The notes under the pieces were generated by a model, which saw only the letters and a list, made by a program, of their open reading frames with translations, was not told the DNA's origin and did not search any database. From Psychrobacter sp. NZS113 (GTDB lineage: Bacteria > Pseudomonadota > Gammaproteobacteria > Pseudomonadales > Moraxellaceae): DNA of 64,000 bases. Shown piece by piece: positions 9,393 through 18,358 of the stretch (within the stretch, counting starts at the first letter, position 1; the number at the start of each line of letters is the position of its first letter). The stretch spans positions 62,001-126,000 of the forward strand of contig NZ_JADYWL010000007.1 of NCBI RefSeq assembly GCF_015864825.1, in the 5' to 3' direction. A program made the translations under genes and the position numbers.

Positions 9393-9962
9393 ATGAGTTA
9401 TGCCCACACCGAAGTTGCCCAAATCGCTGCTATCAGTAGCAACCGTTGTATCGGTAAAGATAATGAGCTGCCGTGGCATATCTCAGCAGACTTGCAGCAC
9501 TTCAAAAAGATGACGATCAAAGAAAATGATGGTGGTATACAAGGTATCGTCATTATGGGTCGTAAGACGTTTGAATCGATGGGCAGCAAGCCTTTGCCAA
9601 AACGCGTTAGCTTTATCATCAGCAGCCAGTTGGATTATGCTGAGCAAAAAGGTCTTATCGGCAAAGACAATGCTTATGTAGTACACAACCTAGATGATGC
9701 TTTGACACAAGCAGCCAGTCTGGCGCATGGCGCGCATCTGGATACTATTTGGGTCATTGGCGGCGAGCGTGTCTTTAGCGATGCCTTGATGTATACCGAC
9801 CGTATTGAGCTGACCCACGTAGATACTGAAATAACCGATGGTGATGCGTTCTATCCTGAATTGCCAAGTGAATTTGAAGTGGCAGAAGAGTCTGAGCAGA
9901 TGCATGATGAGAAAAGTGCGTTAGATTTTAAATTTGTGACTTATAAAAGTAAACAAGGCTAA
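9393..9962 (+). CDS. folA: Dihydrofolate reductase
   Basis: NADPH-dependent reduction of dihydrofolate to tetrahydrofolate, 189 aa (E. coli 159). The active-site region CIGKDNELPWHISADLQHF holds the catalytic acid after the PW. IVIMGRKTFES is the NADPH-binding motif and IWVIGGERVF the second. The ATG at 9393 follows AAGGA. Paired with thyA, which uses up reduced folate. Confidence 0.96.
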   Translation: MSYAHTEVAQIAAISSNRCIGKDNELPWHISADLQHFKKMTIKENDGGIQGIVIMGRKTFESMGSKPLPKRVSFIISSQLDYAEQKGLIGKDNAYVVHNLDDALTQAASLAHGAHLDTIWVIGGERVFSDALMYTDRIELTHVDTEITDGDAFYPELPSEFEVAEESEQMHDEKSALDFKFVTYKSKQG

Positions 9963-10006
9963 TGCCATTTAGTGTGGCCATTTGTCATTTATAAACTATT
10001 ACTAAG

Positions 10007-10060
10007 GAGAAACCAAATATGCAAAATTAAAAAAGCCCAGCAAAATTAATTGCTGAGCTT
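10007..10060 (+). other. Orphan ribosome-binding site, 3-codon frame and hairpin
   Basis: A strong AAGGAG is followed by ATG CAA AAT TAA, then immediately a 9/10-bp hairpin at 10033-10060 (AAGCCCAGCA / TGCTGAGCTT). Read on the minus strand, the hairpin has a T-run like an intrinsic terminator. It may be a remnant of a gene start, a leader peptide, or a terminator. I cannot tell which. Confidence 0.35.
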
Positions 10061-10225
10061 AAAAAACTTTTAGATACGACAACTGTGGAGCTAGGCTCCC
10101 TTGTTAGCATACTAATAAATTTTATTTACCTTGGACGGTTCATATATTTTATAGTAAATGCTAATAAGTGTCTACGTCTAGTCTCCATGGTTATGAATTC
10201 CTAATCATAATTGTGGAGGTCACTA

Positions 10226-10357
10226 ATGGCTATTCAATGCGGTTATCCTAAAGCTGTGCATGTTCGTTGGTATTTACGCTATCGATTTAATCGTTGGGAG
10301 CGCGTTTGCGAACACTGCCGTAGCTATCCAAACCAGCAGCTAAGTTTTGATTTTTAG
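10226..10357 (+). CDS. Small hypothetical protein (43 aa) with CxxC motif
   Basis: ATG at 10226 with a strong GGAGG and 6-base spacing, TAG at 10355-10357, then an excellent intrinsic terminator at 10396-10432. The product is Trp/Tyr/Arg-rich (VHVRWYLRYRFNRWERV) and has CEHC at residues 28-31 plus Cys5 and His12. This could bind a metal or nucleic acid. No membrane segment or signal. It is flanked by folA (+) and uvrC (-). I do not recognise the family. The gene call rests on the ribosome-binding site, terminator and compact open frame. Confidence 0.7.
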   Translation: MAIQCGYPKAVHVRWYLRYRFNRWERVCEHCRSYPNQQLSFDF

Positions 10358-10395
10358 AGATTAGAGGTTTTAATCTGCTAAATATTACTAACGTT

Positions 10396-10432
10396 AAAAC
10401 GACAACAGATTTGGTTCTGTTGTCGTTTTTTT
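10396..10432 (+). terminator. Intrinsic terminator after the 43-aa gene
   Basis: Perfect stem AAAACGACAACAGA / TCTGTTGTCGTTTT with a 6-base loop and a T7 tail on the + strand. Its reverse complement may also stop uvrC transcription, which ends at 10444. Confidence 0.9.
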
Positions 10433-10443
10433 AATATGTACAG

Positions 10444-12297
10444 CTACTCATGCAACACTTTATAGACGGTTTTTGCTAGTACTGGCCCAATACCTTGCAC
10501 CCCTGACAACTCTTGCTGAGACGCACCAAGCAATTGCTGCATACCACCAAAGTGATTGAGCAAGTCACGACGGCGCTTTTCGCCCAGTCCTGGTATCACT
10601 TCTAGTACTGACGACGAACGACGCTTATCACGCTTTTTACGGTGCGCTGTAATCGCAAAACGATGTGCCTCATCTCGGATATGCATCAATAAATGCAGCG
10701 CTTTACTATCCATCGGTAGATCTAATGGCTCATGATCGATAAAGTGCAATACTTCAAGCCCAGCCTTACGCCCTTCTCCTTTTGCTACACTAATAAGCAA
10801 AGTATCACCAAGAATACCCAACTCAGTCAATACTTCTTTAGCAATACCAAGCTGACCTTTACCGCCATCAATAAGCAATAAATCCGGCAACGGTTGCTTT
10901 TTATAACGCCGTGTCAGCACTTGTTTCATCGCTGCATAATCATCACCGCCTACGATGTCATGGATTGCATACTGACGATAATCACGCCGACGCGAGCCAC
11001 CTTGGTCAAATACCACGCAACTACCAATGGTCGCTTCACCCATCGTATGTGAGATATCAAAACACTCAATCCGATCAATAGTTCGATCGGTGACATCCGC
11101 CAATACATCTTTTAATGCCCCAAAGCGTGCATGCAATTCTAAATAATCGCCGAGCTTAGTTTTTAGCGCGTTATTGGTATTCAGTTTTGCCAAATCCAAC
11201 CACTCTGCACGATGTTCACGTACATTAGTTTTGATGACGACTTTGCTACCAAAGTGCGTGGCTAAGGCTTCGCTCACCGCCACCTGATCTGGCAACTCAT
11301 GAGTTAGCATAATTTCTGCTGGCAAATCATCAGTGACTTGAAAATAGAAAGAGGTAATAAAAGCAGACAAATTATCCGCGAGCGATTCGCTGCTGTCGAC
11401 ATCCGGGAAATAGTTCTTACCACCCAGTACCCGCCCGCCGCGGACAGTCAGTACGTTGACACATGTCATGCCTGCCTGACTGGCAATAGCAATCACATCC
11501 GCCTCACCTTGTACGGTATAGACAGCTTGCTTGGCCTGCACTTCACGCAGCATAGAAAGCTGATCGCGATAAAATACTGCTTTTTCAAAATCTAACTCTT
11601 CAGCTGATGCTTCCATTTTTTCAATCAGAGTCGTATGAATATCACCAGAGTCACCCTTTAAAAAACGAATGGTATTGTTAACGTCCTCTGCATACTCTTC
11701 TGCTGATACCAGACCCACGCAAGGCGCACGGCAACGCTTAATCTGATACTCAAGACAAGGGCGCTTACGTTGATTAAAGAAAGTATTGGTACATTGGCGC
11801 ATTTGAAACATTTTCTGCATCAGCACCAACGTCTCTTTTGCCGCATGAGCAGAGGGAAACGGCCCAAAGAATCGACCTTTTTGATGATTACCTTTGCCGC
11901 GACCATACGCCAATCTCGGATAGGGCTTGTCAGCTGAGATAAACACATAGAGGTAAGACTTATCATCACGCAATAGCACATTATAGGGCGGACGATATTC
12001 TTTAATTAGGTTTTGCTCAAGCAGTAGTGCTTCAGTCTCACTACGCGTGATAATGGTTTCGATATCATGGATACGCGCCACTAATGCTCGTGTCTTTGGA
12101 TGATCGATCGTCTTTGCAAAGTAGCTGTTTACACGGCTTTTAAGTGATTTAGCTTTACCAACGTATAAAATATCACCGTTTTTCCCCAGCATCTTATACA
12201 CGCCTGGCAAATTTGGTAGGCGCTGAATTAGATGCTTAAGACGGGCTTTTTTATCGTCGATAGGGCTTGATTCTGAGACATTAACCATAGAATTCAT
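10444..12297 (-). CDS. uvrC: UvrABC excinuclease subunit C
   Basis: Nucleotide excision repair nuclease, 617 aa, making the 3' and 5' incisions at UvrAB-marked damage. The N-terminal GIY-YIG domain reads LPGVYKMLG...[15 protein letters not shown] Cys-rich zone ([13 protein letters not shown]) and a UVR motif ([22 protein letters not shown]) follow. The C-terminal endonuclease has [10 protein letters not shown] and [10 protein letters not shown]. It ends in a helix-hairpin-helix pair ([35 protein letters not shown]). Length is normal. Confidence 0.98.
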   Translation of the reverse strand: MNSMVNVSESSPIDDKKARLKHLIQRLPNLPGVYKMLGKNGDILYVGKAKSLKSRVNSYFAKTIDHPKTRALVARIHDIETIITRSETEALLLEQNLIKEYRPPYNVLLRDDKSYLYVFISADKPYPRLAYGRGKGNHQKGRFFGPFPSAHAAKETLVLMQKMFQMRQCTNTFFNQRKRPCLEYQIKRCRAPCVGLVSAEEYAEDVNNTIRFLKGDSGDIHTTLIEKMEASAEELDFEKAVFYRDQLSMLREVQAKQAVYTVQGEADVIAIASQAGMTCVNVLTVRGGRVLGGKNYFPDVDSSESLADNLSAFITSFYFQVTDDLPAEIMLTHELPDQVAVSEALATHFGSKVVIKTNVREHRAEWLDLAKLNTNNALKTKLGDYLELHARFGALKDVLADVTDRTIDRIECFDISHTMGEATIGSCVVFDQGGSRRRDYRQYAIHDIVGGDDYAAMKQVLTRRYKKQPLPDLLLIDGGKGQLGIAKEVLTELGILGDTLLISVAKGEGRKAGLEVLHFIDHEPLDLPMDSKALHLLMHIRDEAHRFAITAHRKKRDKRRSSSVLEVIPGLGEKRRRDLLNHFGGMQQLLGASQQELSGVQGIGPVLAKTVYKVLHE

Positions 12298-12381
12298 TGC
12301 TCTTAAAAGTCTTATAATACTGCTAGTTATGGGGCGGGAGTCATTGTTTTACAAGCCAATTATTATCATAGCATCATCCAT

Positions 12382-12404
12382 AAAAAAGCCAGCTTTCGCT
12401 GACT
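12382..12404 (-). terminator. Intrinsic terminator of the DUF3360-like gene
   Basis: On the minus strand, GTCAGC-GAAA-GCTGGC followed by T6. It lies about 40 bp after the stop codon of the membrane protein at 12442-13968. Confidence 0.85.
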
Positions 12405-12441
12405 TAGTTTGTTCTATTATCGTTTATTCAGCAACATACTA

Positions 12442-13968
12442 CTAATGACGGAAGTTAGCCATTAAAGCTGGGATACCCGGCAGCATACCAACGATAGCCA
12501 TCACACCAGTCAATACGACAAACATAATACCCGGTATGATCCAGCGGCTCATCTTAGTCAAATTAGCGCTACGTTCTTTAGAGCCAATCAAGCCCAAGTT
12601 ATCGAGCAACAACGTGAGTGACCAACCGAATGCCGGATTTACCAATGCAGAAGCAAACACCACAATAGCGGCAGACTGCGTGGTTTTACCTTCGCGCGTC
12701 ATCTCCATGCCAGCTTCAAGAAGCGGGATAAACACCCCAACGATCAATGCCACACACATCACTGGCTGCCAGATAGCCAAATCCATCGGATAGCCCCAAA
12801 CCCCTGCGATAATACAGAACAATGCCGTCAGTAAAGCACCGGCAGGAATCGGACGTTTGGCAATCGCCGCTGGGACAATATAAGTGCCCCATGATGATGC
12901 AAAGTTAGCACCACCCAATACAGAGCCTACTACCTGACGAAACGAAGCGCTGGTCATGGTGTCATCGATATCCATGAGTACCTTTTCAGTACGTTTAGGA
13001 TAGCTGATTTTTTGAAAGACCTGATGACCTAAAAAATCTGGTGACCACATCGCAACTGCCAAAATAGCAAATGGCAGTACGACAATAAAGCTTTCAACCG
13101 TCGGTAATCCTAGCATCCAACCGGTATTCTCACCCCACCAATACATCGGGTTCATATTCGGCAAGCCTGGTGCCGTTTTAAACTCAAAGGGCGCGCCCAA
13201 TGCAAAGGCGAGACCACCACCTAAGACACAGCTGAGCGGTACCGCAAGCCAACGTTTTTGCCAATGTTCAAGTAATGCATATAGCAGGATAGTTGCCAAA
13301 ATAATAAAAAAGGCAACATGCGACATGCCAATACCTTCTGCCCAAGCAAAAAGGTTTTTGACCTGCGAGGTGGTACCGATAAACCCTAAGTAAATCAAGA
13401 GGCCACCGCACACACCTTTACTGGTCAGATTTGCTAGCAGACTGCCCCCTTTACTGATTGCCAATAGCAAGCCAAAGGCACCGATGAGCAGACCAAACGC
13501 CATTGGGTGACCACCAGCGGCCACTACAATAGGAATAAGCGGAATGAGGGGGCCGTGAGTACCTGCAAGGTTGGCTGTCGGCAGTAAAAAACCTGAAAAC
13601 AAGATAATAAAAAATGAAACAATTAATAGCTCATAACGAACGTTTTCTAAAACAAACGCATCGCCCAAACCAAGTGGACCTGCAAATGTTGCAGCAATCG
13701 CACCTACCATAACCACTTTACCAATCGTCGCCGCCATTGCAGGAATAGTATCTTCATACTCAAAGCGATAGTCACGAAACGGTAAATTGGGACGCCAGCG
13801 TTTGGGCTGCATGATTTGCAATTCATGATTGAGATAATCATCACGACTCTCAAAACTCGAACTTGGTTTGTGCAACTCAATATAGCTACCTGATGACTCT
13901 GTGTCGTAATCGGACGGGTTTGACGGTTGTTGATTAGACCCTGAAGAAGGGATCTGAGAGTTACTCAT
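12442..13968 (-). CDS. Polytopic membrane protein, DUF3360-like (putative transporter)
   Basis: 508 aa. The first ~65 residues are hydrophilic and Ser/Gln/Pro-rich. About 11-12 hydrophobic segments follow, with stretches such as TANLAGTHGPLIPLIPIV, AMWSPDFLGHQVFQ and GANFASSWGTYIVPAAIAKR. The layout resembles SulP/NCS2-fold permeases, and I recall DUF3360 proteins of this length. The substrate is unknown. The ATG at 13968 has AAGGA with 6-base spacing. It is monocistronic, with a terminator downstream and an AT-rich 515-bp region upstream. The family name is recalled with moderate certainty. Confidence 0.65.
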   Translation of the reverse strand: MSNSQIPSSGSNQQPSNPSDYDTESSGSYIELHKPSSSFESRDDYLNHELQIMQPKRWRPNLPFRDYRFEYEDTIPAMAATIGKVVMVGAIAATFAGPLGLGDAFVLENVRYELLIVSFFIILFSGFLLPTANLAGTHGPLIPLIPIVVAAGGHPMAFGLLIGAFGLLLAISKGGSLLANLTSKGVCGGLLIYLGFIGTTSQVKNLFAWAEGIGMSHVAFFIILATILLYALLEHWQKRWLAVPLSCVLGGGLAFALGAPFEFKTAPGLPNMNPMYWWGENTGWMLGLPTVESFIVVLPFAILAVAMWSPDFLGHQVFQKISYPKRTEKVLMDIDDTMTSASFRQVVGSVLGGANFASSWGTYIVPAAIAKRPIPAGALLTALFCIIAGVWGYPMDLAIWQPVMCVALIVGVFIPLLEAGMEMTREGKTTQSAAIVVFASALVNPAFGWSLTLLLDNLGLIGSKERSANLTKMSRWIIPGIMFVVLTGVMAIVGMLPGIPALMANFRH

Positions 13969-14483
13969 CACATTTCCTTGTGTCGACTGAGACTTTGATT
14001 AACTGATAATTTAATAGTGAAACTTTATATGACTAAAGCGTTCATTAAAAATTGCAAGCCATTGTATGACATGAGAACTCGAAATGCGAACTTAGAACCA
14101 CTTAAAAACACCATGCATAATTATAATATATAAATTAAAGTTTCTATTTAATACGAAATTTAGCTCAATAGAAAACCATAAGGAAAAAGTGTACTTAATA
14201 TAGGCTTTAAATTGAAATAAATGACCCTTTTCTTAATAATCATCTATATCTAGACATTTGTTATCATATAACTAAATATCAAAGATAGTTATAATAAATA
14301 GCTTATTATAACTTTGAGGTAACTATAGAAAATCCATCTCAGTTACGCTTTAAAGCTAGCGGTCTTGGTATTTTTTACTTATGATAAATACCCCCTAATG
14401 ATTATGCTCAATATAGATATCTTTCAAATAACAGCTGTATCAAAATAAATAGAAAAACTTAAAAGCAATAACAGGATAAGTTC
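13969..14483. other. AT-rich divergent intergenic region
   Basis: About 515 bp between the DUF3360-like gene (-) and the DUF4442 gene (+). Strongly AT-rich, with many short TATA-like strings. No convincing gene, repeat or clear -35/-10 pair was found. Confidence 0.4.
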
Positions 14484-15047
14484 ATGCGTTTACTACCATC
14501 CAATTTTGAGACCTTAAAACGTCGAGCTAAACAAAGCATTATGCCATTACTGACACCGCATTTACTCAAGCTGCGCATCAACACCTACGCGCCTTATGTC
14601 GGTGCAGGTATCAAAATCGACCATATAAGTCTGGATCAAGGTCTGTGCGTCGTCAGCATGGGGCTTAATGCTTTGAACAAAAATATCGTCGGTACTCAGT
14701 TTGGTGGTAGTTTATATTCAATGGTTGATCCATTTTATATGATTATGCTCATGCACCAGTTAGGTAGTAGCTATGTTGTGTGGGACAAAAGCTCACATAT
14801 CGATTTTGTTGCGCCGGGCTATAGCAAAGTTACCGCACGCATGAAGATTGCCAGCTCTGAAATCATTACCATTCAAGAAATGGCAAAAGATGGTGATGCT
14901 GTCTTTCGTGAATATAAAGTCGATATAGTCGATGAGCAGCAAAAAGTTATTGCGGTCGTCACAAAGACGATATATATCCGACTGCGTAAGTACAGCAAAT
15001 CTAAAGACCAAAGCAGCCGTATAGATAATTTTGATGACGAAGATTAG
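14484..15047 (+). CDS. DUF4442 hotdog-fold protein (thioesterase-like)
   Basis: 187 aa, no signal peptide. GTQFGGSLYSMVDPFYMIML is the hallmark of DUF4442/PaaI-like hotdog proteins, and VVWDKSSHIDFVAPGYSKV matches the strand that follows. A basic/acidic C-terminal tail (residues ~168-187) ends in DDED. Family members may act on acyl-CoA, but no substrate is established here. The start at 14484 follows CAGGATAAG. A bidirectional terminator lies just downstream. Confidence 0.75.
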   Translation: MRLLPSNFETLKRRAKQSIMPLLTPHLLKLRINTYAPYVGAGIKIDHISLDQGLCVVSMGLNALNKNIVGTQFGGSLYSMVDPFYMIMLMHQLGSSYVVWDKSSHIDFVAPGYSKVTARMKIASSEIITIQEMAKDGDAVFREYKVDIVDEQQKVIAVVTKTIYIRLRKYSKSKDQSSRIDNFDDED

Positions 15048-15097
15048 AGCGTACTGAACATGTCATACCTAACCCAAATTTAAAACCCCACATACAA

Positions 15098-15142
15098 AAA
15101 CCCCAACCTAGCTTTCGCATAGATTGGGGTTCCGTCTTTTTT
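15098..15142. terminator. Bidirectional terminator between DUF4442 gene and rplS
   Basis: Stem built on AACCCCAA / TTGGGGTT with an internal paired section. TCTTTTTT follows on the + strand, and a shorter T-run on the minus strand. It serves the convergent DUF4442 gene and the rpsP-rplS cluster. Confidence 0.85.
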
Positions 15143-15243
15143 GGTATGGCCCGCTTATTTATATGATAAACCTATGAATAAGGGCTTGTATCTACTTTTG
15201 CGTAGTTGCCTTGCCACTTCATTAGCAGCTCAGCAACCGTAGC

Positions 15244-15267
15244 AAGTTTGAGCAGTTGCTCAAACTT
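15244..15267 (-). repeat. Perfect 11-bp inverted repeat at the rplS stop
   Basis: AAGTTTGAGCA-GT-TGCTCAAACTT, starting inside the rplS stop codon (15266-15268). No T-run follows, so it is not a classical terminator. It may be an RNA-stabilising 3' hairpin. Confidence 0.6.
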
Positions 15268-15658
15268 ATGCTTTAGCGGCAGCTTTCTTTGGAGCAGTTG
15301 CACGCGGAGCAAGTTTTTCGCGGATACGTGCTGATTTACCAGAACGCTCACGTAAGTAGTACAATTTCGCACGGCGAACAGCACCACGGCGTTTAACTTC
15401 AATGCTTTCAATGATTGGTGAATGCAATTGGAATGCACGCTCAACACCAACACCGCTTGAGATTTTACGTACGGTAAACGCTGAGTTTAGACCGCGGTTA
15501 CGCTTAGCAATTACAATGCCTTCAAAAGCCTGTAAACGCTCACGCTCACCTTCACGTACTTTCACTTGAACCACAACGGTATCGCCGGGTGCGAAGCTTG
15601 GGCGCTCAATCAATTGAGCATTTTCGATGACCTGAACTAATGGATGCTTGTTGCTCAT
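15266..15658 (-). CDS. rplS: 50S ribosomal protein L19
   Basis: 130 aa, at the 30S-50S interface. Signatures: [48 protein letters not shown] and [12 protein letters not shown]. The Ala/Lys C-terminal tail is normal for L19. Last in rpsP-rimM-trmD-rplS, with 212 bp after trmD. Confidence 0.98.
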   Translation of the reverse strand: MSNKHPLVQVIENAQLIERPSFAPGDTVVVQVKVREGERERLQAFEGIVIAKRNRGLNSAFTVRKISSGVGVERAFQLHSPIIESIEVKRRGAVRRAKLYYLRERSGKSARIREKLAPRATAPKKAAAKA

Positions 15659-15870
15659 GAGAGTTATCTCCTCACATTAGATAATAGAGGCTTAACGCAT
15701 ATCACCTGTTTGTAATAATTAATCGCGTCTCTTTATAGTGAGACACAACGTAAATGGGTTATAACCAACGGCCACTATGCTATGACCTGTTTTATTATTG
15801 CTCAAAATTTTGTTTCTTAACTGTTTATCGAATCTGTAACTTATAAGATAGTTTTTTATCGAAACTAACC

Positions 15871-16644
15871 TTATAAAGTCTTATTTTTCTCTGCTTTTGC
15901 CAATGCTTTTAACCACTTTGCTTGCTCTACCGTTGGTGTAAACGCTTGCCACAAGTCTGGACGACGCGCTTGCGTGCGACTGACTTGCTGACTAAAGCGC
16001 CACTTAGCGATATTGGCATGGTGACCTGACAGTAAAACCTCAGGAACCGCCATACCAGCAAAATCATGTGGCTTAGTATAATGTGGACAATCAAGCAATC
16101 CATCGACGAAGGAGTCTTGCTCAGCTGACTTGTCATCACCCATAATGTCAGGCAGACGACGTATCACACTATCCATTAGCACCATTGCTGGTAGCTCACC
16201 ACCAGTCAAGACATAATCACCTAGTGACACTTCCATATCGACATATTGTGACAGTAAGCGCTCATCAATACCTTCATAACGACCGCATAATAAAATCATG
16301 CCATCGTAATCAGTCATACTGACCACACTACTCTCACTGAGCGTCTGCCCTTGTGGCGACATATAAACCACCGGACAGTGCTCACTATCGACACGGCAGC
16401 CATGTTGACTGGCCCGTAAGCGCGCATCCTCAATAGCTTTTGACAATGGCTCAGCCATCATCAGCATTCCAGGACCGCCACCATACGGGCGTTCATCAAT
16501 ACGGCGATAGTTATCAGTGGTATAATCACGTGGATTAATGCATTCTATCGTCACTTGCTCCTGAGTGACTGCCCGCCCCGTGATACCAAAATCACGAATC
16601 GTGGCAAACATCTCAGGAAAAATACTAATAACGGCAAAATACAT
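15871..16644 (-). CDS. trmD: tRNA (guanosine(37)-N1)-methyltransferase
   Basis: Methylates G37 of tRNAs with SAM, preventing +1 frameshifting. 257 aa. The SPOUT knot region is [13 protein letters not shown]...[27 protein letters not shown] is diagnostic. Third in the ribosomal cluster, 103 bp after rimM. Confidence 0.98.
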   Translation of the reverse strand: MYFAVISIFPEMFATIRDFGITGRAVTQEQVTIECINPRDYTTDNYRRIDERPYGGGPGMLMMAEPLSKAIEDARLRASQHGCRVDSEHCPVVYMSPQGQTLSESSVVSMTDYDGMILLCGRYEGIDERLLSQYVDMEVSLGDYVLTGGELPAMVLMDSVIRRLPDIMGDDKSAEQDSFVDGLLDCPHYTKPHDFAGMAVPEVLLSGHHANIAKWRFSQQVSRTQARRPDLWQAFTPTVEQAKWLKALAKAEKNKTL

Positions 16645-16747
16645 CTGATGTCTACTTGGCGTAGTGGTTAATAATGGTTAAATGAATCGGTACAATTATC
16701 GATGACACTTAACAATAAAGCCGAAACTTATATCGTTAAAGCTGATA

Positions 16748-17281
16748 TCAATAATCACTTGGCCAAGACACAAGCACTGTTTTGTCAGTCATATTGACCT
16801 TCATTACCGTTTGCTTATGCCATGGAATCAGGCGCTCTTCATTATCCAAACTGTCTGAGTTTGCCGTTACACGCATGATGTCATGGGCACCGGTCTCAAA
16901 CATTTCAGTGATATTGCCTAGATATTCATCTTGCTCGTTCATCACGCGCAAGCTGACCAAATCCGACCAATAATATTCGTCTTCAGCTGTCTCAGGCAAA
17001 ACGTTTTGTTCGACCCAAACGGTAACACCGTTCATGGTCTCAGCAACATTACGATCAGGAACTTGCTCAAATTGAGCCACGATTCCTGTTCCTTGCTCAC
17101 GCCAAGCTTTAACAGTCAAAGGTTTCATGCCTGTGGCAGTTTTCATCCACCACGGATGCATGTCAAATATTGCCGTACGATCATCTGTATCGCTAAAGAC
17201 CCAAAGCCAGCCTTTAATACCATAAGGCTTTTTCAGCTGACCAATTTTCATAAGGGCACTAGCGTTTGGAACTGATGACAT
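16748..17281 (-). CDS. rimM: 16S rRNA processing protein RimM
   Basis: 30S maturation factor binding S19. 177 aa, with the N-terminal RimM barrel (IGQLKKPYGIKGWLWVFSDT) and a C-terminal PRC barrel (YYWSDLVSLRVMNEQDEYLG). Between rpsP (188 bp) and trmD (103 bp). The rpsP-rimM gap contains a short CTGGT-TAG-ACCAG hairpin. Confidence 0.97.
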   Translation of the reverse strand: MSSVPNASALMKIGQLKKPYGIKGWLWVFSDTDDRTAIFDMHPWWMKTATGMKPLTVKAWREQGTGIVAQFEQVPDRNVAETMNGVTVWVEQNVLPETAEDEYYWSDLVSLRVMNEQDEYLGNITEMFETGAHDIMRVTANSDSLDNEERLIPWHKQTVMKVNMTDKTVLVSWPSDY

Positions 17282-17469
17282 AACGGCTAACCTAACGATG
17301 ATTAAAACAGAAATTATAATTACATTTCAATCAAAAGCGATAAACGCAATCAAAATCAATAAACAGTTAATGGCGCACCCTGGTTAGACCAGTTACGCTA
17401 TATTTGCTAAAGTCTACTGAGATATGCTCATGATCTTGCTATCAGCATCTCAGTAATAGTAACGAAAAC

Positions 17470-17739
17470 TTAAGCAGTTGCTTCAGTTTGTGCTACAGAC
17501 TTGTTGTAAGCTTTTGCTAATGAAGCAACGCGATCTGAAGGTTGTGCACCTTTTGCGACCCACGCATTGTACGCTTCCATGTTTAGGCGTACTGCTTCTT
17601 CTGAATCTTTAGCGAGTGGGTTAAAAAAGCCGATGTTTTCAATATAGCGACCGTCACGCGCGCGGCGTTGATCAGCAACAACTACTTGATAAAATGGGCG
17701 TTTCTTGGCACCGCCCCGTGCTAAACGAATAACAACCAT
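17470..17739 (-). CDS. rpsP: 30S ribosomal protein S16
   Basis: 89 aa, typical length. Starts [20 protein letters not shown] and contains [16 protein letters not shown]. First gene of rpsP-rimM-trmD-rplS. Confidence 0.98.
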   Translation of the reverse strand: MVVIRLARGGAKKRPFYQVVVADQRRARDGRYIENIGFFNPLAKDSEEAVRLNMEAYNAWVAKGAQPSDRVASLAKAYNKSVAQTEATA

Positions 17740-18034
17740 GTGAATTCTCTCTTTCGCAGGTATACCAAAAAGGGCATAATTATATCACAGTCTTTATTTA
17801 TTGAAAACATAAACTGTGCTTATTTAATTATTTATTAACAATAGCTTAAATACACATCGATGTAAAACATAATTACTCATAACCTTTTATTTTCAATCAG
17901 TAATTTGACTGTCTTCAGCATATGGAATGGCTAAAAGACAAGGTCACTTTATCCCGATTCTCACACGCATTTTAGAAGGCCATATGGTTAGGTTATCGAG
18001 TAAAAGCGACGTCGGTACCTTTCAGTGATTATGC

Positions 18035-18141
18035 TATAGTCGAATTGAAATAATTTCGATACAAGGAAACCGAGTGCAAGTTATACATTAGTATGCTTAG
18101 CAAGGATGAAGATGTAGCGGATTTATATGAATTTGACTGTA
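18035..18141. repeat. Small inverted-repeat element (MITE-like), copy 1
   Basis: About 107 bp, bounded by TATAGTC and GACTGTA. It aligns along its length with 52229-52336, sharing GATACAAGGAA and CCGAGTG among other stretches, and both copies have imperfect terminal inverted repeats. No coding capacity. It resembles non-autonomous intergenic repeats. The mobilising element is not known from this window. Confidence 0.6.
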
Positions 18142-18179
18142 TTCTATGATATGTCTAACTACCTAATATGCGAGTTACT

Positions 18180-18207
18180 CAGTATACGTATCAAGCCATG
18201 TATACTG
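18180..18207. promoter_or_regulatory. 8-bp dyad upstream of EnvZ-like kinase
   Basis: CAGTATAC and GTATACTG separated by 12 bases, about 150 bp before the kinase gene. It could be an operator or a hairpin. Assigned on symmetry only. Confidence 0.3.
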
Positions 18208-18358
18208 ACCAAGATAAATGTACTTACCAAGTTCGATACCGTCACCTAGTTGATAATAACCAAGTCTAAAAAGCAGAGTTCATCCTATAAGCAGTATAAT
18301 AACGGTTTGGCTCAATAGTCGATTTAATAAAATACCTCTCTCAACATGTTGGATTCAT

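Larger units (their letters stand above)
17740..18358. other. Divergent intergenic region rpsP / EnvZ-like kinase
   Basis: About 620 bp. It holds the rpsP promoter region (not resolved), one copy of the ~107-bp inverted-repeat element (18035-18141) and an 8-bp dyad, CAGTATAC / GTATACTG, at 18180-18207. No response regulator or other gene is visible before the kinase. Confidence 0.5.

Noticed and set aside
15172-15453. 93-aa minus-strand frame overlapping rplS
   Set aside because: Out-of-frame shadow of rplS; the rplS frame is the conserved one.
16931-17275. 114-aa plus-strand frame opposite rimM
   Set aside because: Antisense shadow of a well-supported essential gene, no start signal.
17740-18358. 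Possible remnant ompR before the EnvZ-like kinase
   Set aside because: Checked the likely frames near 17920-18020; none gives OmpR-like residues, only stop-interrupted sequence.
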